A stretch of DNA of 64,000 nt, taken from the NCBI GenBank assembly GCA_019426215.1, contig CM033401.1, positions 11,351,134 to 11,415,133 on the forward strand. The letters are read 5' to 3'. Every line of letters starts with the position of its first letter. Position 1 is the stretch's first letter. Below the pieces are notes generated by a model. It was not told where the DNA came from. It searched no databases and saw only the letters and a list, made by a program, of their open reading frames with translations. The stretch is from Buddleja alternifolia. Taxonomy: Eukaryota > Streptophyta > Magnoliopsida > Lamiales > Scrophulariaceae. Position numbers and translations under genes: made by a program. Below, one piece after another: positions 56,934-64,000 of this stretch.

Positions 56934-57011
56934 TTAGGAGGAATCCACCTTATTTATGTGCAAAAGATCTTTGAAAAGTTATTACAAGTTATCAGATTTA
57001 GGGGGAACCTT
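56934..57011 (+). other. Two internal polypurine tracts after P pol
   Basis: TTAGGAGGAATCC (56934-56946) and TTTAGGGGGAACCTT (56997-57011), equivalent in place and sequence to those of M. Confidence 0.6.
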
Positions 57012-57740
57012 AAAATTGTACTTGGAACATATATGTAAGCGTCAATGATCAAAAACTTTCATATGCATGATCATCAATGCTCAGAATTATTTATACATAA
57101 TATGTTGGATGCTCAACTGTAAAAGGATGTTTGATCTCAAGCGTCAATATAAATTTTACAAAAGATATGTGTTAAGCGTTGAACATATTCCACTCAACAC
57201 TTAATATAAAATTGTTTATAAAACTAATGCATAAATTTTACAAGCTTCTTGAAGTAGTGGATAGACTCAAAAGTCTATTTTGTACTCTATCTACACGTTT
57301 CTGTCACATTAAACTGGTGAGTAATCAAAACTTTTCAAAATGACGATTCAGAAAAAACACGTGTCAGTGTACGTAGCAGTGTACCATCAGGCGCGTGTGC
57401 TACATTCTGAAAATCCCAAATATTTTAAAACTTTAACTCGGATGTCAAATCTTTATATATGGGAGTTACCAAATGTAACTTCTCTCTATTACACAAAACT
57501 CGCGTCCGAAGTTAAATTTTTTTTATGGCTGAGATTAAAACCTTTACACGTGTCTAAATCTTACAGAGACGAGAGAACACAAGTTTCAATATCTCTTTAC
57601 TGTGTCATTTAAAACAAAATTTCTGCAGAAAAATTATTCACTCTTATTCAAAGCTCTCTGCAAATTTTACTCTCTCTCTATCTCTCTCTCTTTCTCACTT
57701 TCAAAGCAAAAGAAAATCTCAGTTCATCTCTTTCACTAAA
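57012..57740 (+). other. P spacer between pol and extra ORF
   Basis: No supported ORF. A TATATATGG site lies near 57455, and a long CT-rich stretch at about 57665-57700 precedes the ATG of the extra ORF, like a plant mRNA leader. This could be a private promoter, or just leader sequence of a spliced RNA. Confidence 0.4.
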
Positions 57741-58859
57741 ATGGTACCAAAGAAATCTGCTTATACTTTTGCCGAGCTTATCATCAAGGTTACTGAAGGC
57801 CTTGTTATCGACTGGAAATTTTTGTATGAACAACCTCAGATCAACCTGACTTATATGATGGATCTGGTAACAAAGGCTGGGCTCAAAACGTTCTTAACTC
57901 AATACTCTTATTTGTTTGCGACGGAAGTTGACACTTTTTGGAAGAATGCGAAACTATTCGCAGACAAGAAGTCTATCTCTTGTCTCATTCCTCTGTACAA
58001 GAAGGATTCTCCCAAGGAATTTATTCTATCTGCTGCTTCCATTGCCAAGAACTTCAATCTCCCAAATGAGGGTGAGGCATTGGATTGCATTACTTTGGAA
58101 CAAATCAAAGAAACATGGACGACTATGCGTGCTTTTGACAGAGTACCTTACAAACAACACTTTGAAAAGAAAGAACTCGTAGCCAAATACCGACTGATGG
58201 CTGATTTCTGTAGCAAGATCATAGAATGCAGAGTGGGTACCTTTGATAAGGTGAACCCAATGCAATTTCAGATGATGACGGCGATACTCTTTAATCTCAA
58301 GATCAACTGGAGCGATTATGTATTCAGAAGGTTTTGGGACTGTTTAAGTGCCCCAAATAAACCTTATGGGTAGCTTATTTTGAGTGACCTGCTATACCAA
58401 TCAGTGTGTGTATATTCATCTGGTCAACCTTTGAATAAAGCCAAGCTTCTGAACAATTTATTCAATCCTCCCAAAGTTGGTGGTGCTGCCAGGCCACTAA
58501 CTAAACGTCTAGAAGTATGTGAAGTGTCCGATGAAGAAGCTGAGTGTCTGGTTCCAGAAGAATCCTTGAAGCATCTAGCTACTAGTAAGAAGAGGGCTCC
58601 CAGAAAGCCCGAGGCTCAAGCTGTTCCTTCTCCTCAAAAAAATGATGAGGAAACTAATGAGGATGCAGAGGACAAGATCCCTCTGATCAAGCGGAGGAAG
58701 CTGGAAGGGATTATTAAACAAAGTGATTTCGAGGAACCAGCTACCGCTCGGCCCGCTCAAGCGCTTAAACTCGTTGAATGAGTCAATGTGAAAAATATTT
58801 TCAAGCGTCCCAGAACAAGCAAGCGTTAAGCTGCTCCCGTTCTTGAAAAGCCTGAGACT

Positions 58860-58931
58860 GTTGAGCCAAGTGCTCAAGTTGCTGTTGAGCCAAACGCTCA
58901 AGTTGCTGTTGAGCCAAACGCTCAAGGTGCT
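58860..58931 (+). repeat. Three 24-bp tandem repeats in P extra ORF
   Basis: Units start GTTGAGCCAAGTGCTCAAGT and encode VEPSAQVA, VEPNAQVA and VEPNAQGA in frame. Confidence 0.92.
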
Positions 58932-58950
58932 GATGAGACTCATTCTCAGG

Positions 58951-59034
58951 GTAAGTTTATTTCTTCCCACAACATCTTCTTTCCTACATCTGTAGAAGAT
59001 CCTGCTCTTATAGAGGATAGTTCTTTTGTTATAG
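58951..59034 (+). other. Likely 84-nt intron in P extra ORF
   Basis: Donor CTCAGG/GTAAGT, a T-rich middle and acceptor TTGTTATAG/CTTTAG. Splicing keeps the frame (phase 1, as in M). The intron is also open if retained, so evidence rests on the match in donor, phase and size to the M introns. An acceptor at 58995 (CTGTAG) would leave only about 45 nt, too short. Confidence 0.45.
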
Positions 59035-59487
59035 CTTTAGTTCCAGCTGCTGCTAAAGCATCAACCGATGTCCACCTGGATGTTGAGATGACAAATATTG
59101 TGGCCATTGCCAAAGACGTTGCCGCAGAAGTTGTTGCAATCGAAATAGAGGAACCTGCTCCTAAAGAGGTTCAAGCGTCAACTATTGTTCCGGGTATAAC
59201 AGAGGCACGCTCAGAAGGTCAGAATGTTGCTGAAGAAGTTACATAGATGATAAGAGGTGTTTCTACGTGTTTTTAAGACCGTAATTCTTATGATTTGGAT
59301 TCACTTATTGCTTAAATCATGTCACATTTGCATTCAATAGGTGTGTTAAGTGAATACAGGTAATAAGTGAGAATATATGAAGAAAAGGGAAGAAAAACGA
59401 TGTACAAAACAAGTTCAAGCATGTTTTTCAACACTTAGGCGGTTTATGCATCTCCTACCACATTCGAGCGATAATTCCGTACATTTC

Positions 59488-60005
59488 GAGACCGACTTAG
59501 ACAAAGTTTCCTTCTACAAAGTTTTAGATGTATGTCTTAGCTTCAAATGGGAACTTGAAACATCCAAATCGGAGGTCTATAGAGATAATTGTGAAGGAAA
59601 TACGATTGCTGCACCGAACAGAAAAGTACATGTGCCAGAATACGCCCCAACGCCTTCCTAGTCATGCCTAGGCATGGAAAGTCCGAATGTTACTCCTTTT
59701 TCAGCCTACATTCCAGCCTTATATGATGGGTAAGAATCACCTTTGGCCATAATTCAGCACATGTGTTGAGGGGTTGTCATAAGTGTGTTTCTTGGTAGAT
59801 TTACTTTATGGGCGCCAAATCAGAAACAACCTCCATGTTAAAACGTAATTTAGGTATACTTAGAGACCGAATTGGACAAAATGTCCTTCTGCAAAGTTGT
59901 AGATCTATGTGTTAGCTTCACATGGGGACTTGAATCATCCAATTGGGAGATCTGTGGAGAAGTTTATGAGGAAAATACTAAGACTGCGCTGGAAAGCAAG
60001 AAAAT
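59488..60005 (+). repeat. Duplicated U3 block in C LTR
   Basis: GAGACCGACTTAGACAAAGT (59488) and GAGACCGAATTGGACAAAAT (59863) start two homologous blocks of about 140 bp, 375 bp apart. Both carry the TTAGCTTCANATGGGRACTT motif, a mutated form of the G-box block of A and B. Confidence 0.75.
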
Positions 60006-60194
60006 GGCAGCATGCATGTGTTTTGTTGAAGTTTTCACATGGTTATGCTTGATGGAATTCTTAATGGCCGAAATTTCAGCATTTTTTAGCTGGTTGGAAT
60101 CTTAAAAGCCAAACTTTAAGCATCACCTTAGGTGGAATTCTCATTGGGGAACTTTAATGGGAATTCTTAATGCATACTTTAGTGGAATTTTGGC

Positions 60195-60203
60195 TATAAA
60201 AGG
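60195..60203 (+). promoter_or_regulatory. TATA box of C LTR
   Basis: TATAAAAGG, followed by AGGGGGAACCC. Confidence 0.6.
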
Positions 60204-61191
60204 AGGGGGAACCCATACTCTTCATGATTCACTATCAATTTCAGATTCTTAGAGGAGAGGGGGGTAGCCCCTAATCTGATTTCTCCACCATTCATCACCA
60301 TTCTTCATCACTCTTGGAGGGGAAAACTAGAGGAAGGAAAAGAGCTTGGGGATTGAAGGCTCAACTTCAAGATCCATCATTATTCACTTTTGAGGGAGTT
60401 TTTATAGCTTTTCATTTCAATTATGTCTATGAACATGTGTATTAATTCATTTATGTTTTTCATATTATCCATTATGAACTAAATTCATAAGACTAGGGCC
60501 ATGTAAGGCCAAATTGTGATATATGCTTATAATAGATGATTGTTGAGGTTGTTCTTATATTGTTATGTGATGTGAATTTGTGTTTTTGCCTATCTTGCAT
60601 ATACTTGATCACTATATGTTAGAATCTTATGCCTAGGTTAATATTTTGGGAGAAAATTGACTTAGGGTGCAAGAAATTCACATCATGACCCGTAACTAAT
60701 GAGGAATTGCCCTAGACATAGGTAAAGATTCCCGGGTGAAGTTGTTCGATTCAAATCGAGTGAACTCTAGTACGTTAATGCATGTTTAGTGGTTAGATTT
60801 CCGGATAGAAATATTTGGGAAATCACGATCTAAGCATAGGAGTTTATACGCGAGACATCGGTTATTCTCTACCCTCGGAGTTCTCACCATAACAATATAA
60901 GCGTAATCCTTCAACTAGAATCTTTATAAGTACAATTGATCAATTTGAACCTAGCATGTGCCTTAGTCTCCCTTTCTATTTTGTTTTAAATCATTTGTTC
61001 AACCTTGTTCTTATGTTACGCATTTCACACTCATTTTACCTTTATTGTTTTGATCTTTGTTGTTATAAAATCTTAAACTAGAATTCAAGTCCTTGTGGTT
61101 CGACAATCCGGACTTCTCGTCCATTTTTATTACTACACACGACTAGTGCACTTGCTATCATAGCACGTTGGCTTTTAGCGTGTCAAGTTTT

Positions 61192-61209
61192 TGGCGCCGT
61201 TGCCGGGGA
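61192..61209 (+). other. C primer binding site (tRNA-Asp)
   Basis: TGGCGCCGTTGCCGGGGA, identical to A, six bases after the LTR. Confidence 0.9.
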
Positions 61210-61345
61210 CTTGTTCATTTTAGTTTTTTATTTTTCGTTTAAATTTTCATAATTCTTAGTTCTTCGTTTATTTCTAACCTTTCTTTTATTTTATTATTCT
61301 AATTTTTTTTTCTTGTGTTTATTTGTTAGGTGTAATTTGTGGTGC

Positions 61346-63628
61346 ATGACCCGCTCTCCTAACGAGCCCCTATACAATTTTGAGTCGGAGATAGAGCGTG
61401 TTCTTCGATCTAGTAGACAAGCTCGAGAAATGGCCGACAATCTAAATCCAAATGGAAATTTTCCCGACATAAATCTTCCGGAAAACAGGGAATGGCTGCA
61501 AAATCTTTTCCAAGCTATGCAACTGGCACCTCCTCAAAGACTTCCATCGGTCCGAGAAAGTCTACCTCCAAGGGTCCACACCATACCGGGGCCCGTAATC
61601 TTTCCAAATTTCTTTGCACCAAATTATCACATTCCGTCACACATCTTTAGCATGGTGCAAAGCGAACCCTTCTATGGAGAGCCCCATGAATCACCTCATG
61701 AGCATTTGGAGACTTTAGACGACACTCTCATGACTACCCAATTTCATCCACGGGATCTCGATACAATTCGTCTAAGAGTCTTCCACTTCTCATTAAAGGA
61801 AAGGGCGACCATGTGGTACAAGTCTCTACCACCCCAATCCATCACAACATGGGGACAAATGGTTGATGCCTTTTTGAGCAAATTCTTTCCACCCTCCAAA
61901 ATCAACGAGCTAAGGAGCAATATTAAAGAGTTTAAGCAAGGGAATCATGAGTCCTTGGCCGAGGCATGGGCAAGATATAAAAACATGCTCCGAAAATGCC
62001 CGGATCACAACCTAAAGTTGAGCGAGCAAGTACTACGATTCCATGATGGAGTCCGATCGCGCATCCGAAATAGGCTCAATGCCGGCGCCGGTGATGATCT
62101 CCTTGGGCTCGATTGCCAAAGTGTGTGGGACAAGATTGAGCAATTAGCCCGGGAAGATGAGCTCTATCCCGATGATGAAGAGATCACACCCACTAAAAAA
62201 ATTGCTCGTGTTCAAGAGTTGGAAAAAGAAGTCGTTTTGGAAACAATGGTTGGCAATGTAAACTATGTTGGAAATGCCAATCAACCTCAATTGAACTTCC
62301 ATGTGCCCGAAAATTTTCCAAGGAGGCCCAATCCGGCACAAAACGCCCATATCAATATCTATCAAGCACCAAGACCTCCATTCATCAACAATCAAGCTCA
62401 AAGGCAAGGTAATCCTCATGTACAAAGGCAAGTTAGGCCTCCTACAACCGATGAACGTCTTGATGAGGAAATAAAGAAATCGGATTCAGCAATCAACGAA
62501 CTCCGTACTATGATGAAGGATTTAATGATTGATATGAAGGATTTGAAGACACAAATGGGTCAAATGGCAAAGACAATCAGCGAGAGAGCCCCGGGAACTT
62601 TACCAAGTGACACGGAAAAGAACCCGAAAGAGCAATGCTATGCAATTACCTTGAGAAGTGGCGAACAGGTAAAAGGTGATAATGTTCGCACTGATGCGCC
62701 CGAGCGCCCATCCATCCATGCCCAGGTGCCCTTGTCGCTGCGCCAAGGTGCCGATTGTCACGCCCAAGCGCCACATTCTGTATCCTCCATAGCTAGCCCT
62801 TCAACTCCAACGCATCATCCCATCGAGGTTCGTCTTCCATTTCCAAATGCACAAAAAACGAAAAAGAAGGATATGGATCAGATTTTTCGTAGGATTGTGG
62901 CGACTCTTTGTGAGGACCCGGGGAGGCTCACCATTCCGTGCACCATTGGCCCTCTTACTTTTGAAAAGGTTATTTGCGATACGGGAGCAAGTATCAATCT
63001 CCTCCCGTATTCTCTCTTCAAGAAGTTGGGCCTTGGAAATCCCAAACCGACATCAATGAGCCTCCAACTCGCCGATGGATCAATTAAGAGACCAAAGGGG
63101 ATAATAGAAGATGTTATTGTACAAGTTGACAAATTCTTTTTCCGGGTTGACTTTGTGGTCCTTGATATGGAGGAAGATGTTGAGATGCCCTTGATTCTAG
63201 GAAGACCTTTCCTAGTCACTAGCAATGCCAAGATCGACATGGGAAAAGGTAAGTTATCATTGAGGGTAGGAGATGTAGAAGTGATATTTGATTCTTCAAA
63301 TAACAGGAAACCATCTATGGATGATCTTACTTGTTCCAATATCGATGTTATTAACCCTTCTCTTGATGAGAAATGTGCAAATGGCAAGGCTAAGGGCACA
63401 CTCGAGTTGGATGATGAGATTCCCTATGATAAACACAACAAAGAGGGAAAAGAAGATTTATGCATGAAATACATTCCACCCCATCGCCGTGCTCGTAAGA
63501 TTGAAAAGACTTATCCAATACAAAGGGCTTATTGCAAAATCCCGCAATATGAGTGGAAGCAAGTAGACCATGGAGCTAAAAGGAGGCATGACAAGGATTT
63601 GGTCGTGTTAAATGGACCACCTATTTGA
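61346..63628 (+). CDS. gag: C gag-protease ORF, intact, 760 codons
   Basis: The ATG at 61346 (MTRSPNEPLYNFESEIERV) aligns with the A gag start; an upstream in-frame ATG at 61313 lies in the leader. Capsid motifs: FHPRDLDTIRLRVFHFSLKE, WYKSLPPQSITTWGQMVDAF, FPPSKINELRSNI, ARYKNMLRKCPDHN. A helical tail (INELRTMMKDLMIDMKDLK) and LPSDTEKNPKEQCYAITLRS follow. The protease site is CDTGASINLLP (aspartate at 62978-62980), with MPLILGRPFLVTSNAKIDM. About 70 residues normally before the protease are missing in frame (RRIVATL to CEDPGRLTIP). The tail after GTLELDDE (YIPPHRRARKIEK, YCKIPQYEWKQ) is unfamiliar. No zinc knuckle is seen. Confidence 0.88.
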   Translation: MTRSPNEPLYNFESEIERVLRSSRQAREMADNLNPNGNFPDINLPENREWLQNLFQAMQLAPPQRLPSVRESLPPRVHTIPGPVIFPNFFAPNYHIPSHIFSMVQSEPFYGEPHESPHEHLETLDDTLMTTQFHPRDLDTIRLRVFHFSLKERATMWYKSLPPQSITTWGQMVDAFLSKFFPPSKINELRSNIKEFKQGNHESLAEAWARYKNMLRKCPDHNLKLSEQVLRFHDGVRSRIRNRLNAGAGDDLLGLDCQSVWDKIEQLAREDELYPDDEEITPTKKIARVQELEKEVVLETMVGNVNYVGNANQPQLNFHVPENFPRRPNPAQNAHINIYQAPRPPFINNQAQRQGNPHVQRQVRPPTTDERLDEEIKKSDSAINELRTMMKDLMIDMKDLKTQMGQMAKTISERAPGTLPSDTEKNPKEQCYAITLRSGEQVKGDNVRTDAPERPSIHAQVPLSLRQGADCHAQAPHSVSSIASPSTPTHHPIEVRLPFPNAQKTKKKDMDQIFRRIVATLCEDPGRLTIPCTIGPLTFEKVICDTGASINLLPYSLFKKLGLGNPKPTSMSLQLADGSIKRPKGIIEDVIVQVDKFFFRVDFVVLDMEEDVEMPLILGRPFLVTSNAKIDMGKGKLSLRVGDVEVIFDSSNNRKPSMDDLTCSNIDVINPSLDEKCANGKAKGTLELDDEIPYDKHNKEGKEDLCMKYIPPHRRARKIEKTYPIQRAYCKIPQYEWKQVDHGAKRRHDKDLVVLNGPPI

Positions 63629-63644
63629 ACCTCAAAGAGCACAA

Positions 63645-63692
63645 AGTCGAGCTACCGACTCTAAACTAGCGCTTCTTGGGAGGCAACCCAAG
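63645..63692 (+). promoter_or_regulatory. Conserved two-hairpin block, copy C
   Basis: Hairpin 1 AGTCG/CGACT (63645-63649 with 63656-63660). Hairpin 2 perfect CTTGGG/CCCAAG around AGGCAA (63675-63692). It begins 17 nt after the ORF stop. TTTGTAAGTTTG follows directly, which resembles a splice donor. Confidence 0.65.
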
Positions 63693-63960
63693 TTTGTAAG
63701 TTTGTTTTTCTTTTTGATTTTGTTTTTGTTTTGTTTAGTTTGTTTCTTTATGTTGTGTTCAAACATGCACTTTTGGCATGTATGTTTTCTTATGCTTGAT
63801 GGTTTGAAAAGTTGAAGTGTTAGATATGATGCAAATTTGGACCATGCTCATTTTACTCGAGAGGAGGAGAAGCTATAGGATTATGTATTGGAAGTTTAAG
63901 GATGTTTTTCAACATCCTTGGTTGTAAGTGTTCTTTTACCTTTGTGTATGCATGTTGTAA

Positions 63961-63998
63961 CAACATTGGGGACAATGTTGGATTTAAGTTTGGGGGTA
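63961..63998 (+). promoter_or_regulatory. Third hairpin plus polypurine tract, copy C
   Basis: Stem CAACATTG/CAATGTTG around GGGA (63961-63980), then AAGTTTGGGGGTA. Its outer pair is C-G where A and B have T-A, a compensatory change. Confidence 0.65.
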
Positions 63999-64000
63999 GA

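Larger units (their letters stand above)
34439..59247 (+). mobile_element. P: Sirevirus-like Ty1/copia element, + strand, interrupted three times
   Basis: 5' LTR, primer site, gag, protease, integrase, RT, RNase H and an extra ORF are read in order around three insertions: A (38023-48210), B (51175-56372) and C (from 59248). P lies in M gag with ATCTT as the presumed left target copy (34434-34438). Its 3' LTR is beyond the window. It belongs to the same family as M, in opposite orientation. Confidence 0.87.
57741..59247 (+). pseudogene. P extra ORF downstream of pol
   Basis: The ATG at 57741 opens 210 codons (MVPKKSAYTFAELIIKVTEG, LFATEVDTFWKNAKLF, NFNLPNEGEALDCITL, ECRVGTFDKVNPMQFQMMTA, LKINWSDYVFRRFW). 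Stops at 58371, 58779 and 58827 lie in the same frame, followed by a basic KKRAPRKPEAQ stretch, repeats, and DVEMTNIVAIAKDV, which parallels M. Proteins of this kind occur after pol in plant Sirevirus-like elements; I recall similar ones from Lamiales. Function unknown. It is cut by C at 59248. Confidence 0.72.
59248..61185 (+). repeat. C 5' LTR
   Basis: TGATAAGAGGTGTTTCTACG to TTTTAGCGTGTCA, 1938 bp. It contains a 375-bp-period duplication in U3 and TATAAAAGG at 60195-60203. The R-U5 part is shared with A and B. Confidence 0.88.
59248..64000 (+). mobile_element. C: Athila-like element with gag-protease only, 3' end outside
   Basis: 5' LTR (59248-61185), tRNA-Asp primer site, one intact gag-protease ORF, the conserved hairpins and a purine tract. 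No RT, RNase H or integrase is found before the purine tract at the window edge. ATAGA (59243-59247) is the presumed left target copy. The open ORF suggests it is young or was under selection until recently. Confidence 0.85.

Noticed and set aside
62144..63399. - strand ORFs opposite C gag-protease
   Set aside because: They are shadows of the 760-codon + strand ORF, which has the recognisable domains.
1..64000. Host protein-coding gene, tRNA, rRNA or miRNA gene
   Set aside because: All long frames have retrotransposon domains or lie within element borders. I saw no tRNA-like fold other than primer-site matches and no rRNA sequence.

Overview
This is plant nuclear DNA, most likely from a eudicot with a large, repeat-rich genome. 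I find no host gene. The evidence for a plant is the chromovirus-type Ty3 element, Athila-like Ty3 elements with an 18-base primer site matching the 3' end of tRNA-Asp, Ty1/copia elements primed by initiator tRNA-Met, a Sirevirus-like family with an extra ORF downstream of pol, and a TAA-flanked MITE. The extra ORF resembles proteins I recall from Lamiales genomes, so an asterid is a weak guess. The window is a stack of nested LTR retrotransposons, and nearly all of their genes are broken.

Layout. (1) 1-7154: the 3' part of a decayed chromovirus-type Ty3 element (called G1, + strand), split in its integrase by a copia-type solo LTR on the - strand (S1, 3215-4980). (2) 7155-15748: AT-rich DNA without genes. 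It holds a MITE (8986-9581), a possible outer DNA transposon, a solo LTR (S2, 13619-15145) and degenerate sequence that I could not assign. (3) From 15749: a Sirevirus-like Ty1/copia element on the - strand (M), whose 5' end lies beyond the window. A second copia element (N, + strand, 25095-33746, with target duplication ATAAT) sits inside M's gag-pol linker. (4) From 34439: another Sirevirus-like element of the same family as M but on the + strand (P), inserted into M's gag. P is itself broken by three Athila-like elements. These are A (38023-48210, target duplication GCAGT), B (51175-56372, composite and non-autonomous) and C (59248 to the window edge). The 3' LTRs of P and C and the 5' LTR of M are outside the window.

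Order of events read from the nesting: M inserted first, then N and P into M, then A, B and C into P. M has lost its protease and part of its RT active site. P has many stop codons. A lacks the N-terminal integrase zinc-binding region. B has no pol domains except a short fragment in its tail. C carries an intact 760-codon gag-protease ORF but no RT or integrase before the window ends.

Most interesting: the three divergent Athila-like elements share a conserved non-coding block just after the stop codon of three different ORFs. It contains two predicted RNA hairpins, then a T-rich stretch, then a third hairpin with apparent covariation next to an internal polypurine tract. Also notable are likely spliceosomal introns of 80-94 nt in the extra ORF of the Sirevirus-like elements, and repeated palindromes just upstream of the TATA box in the LTR of B.
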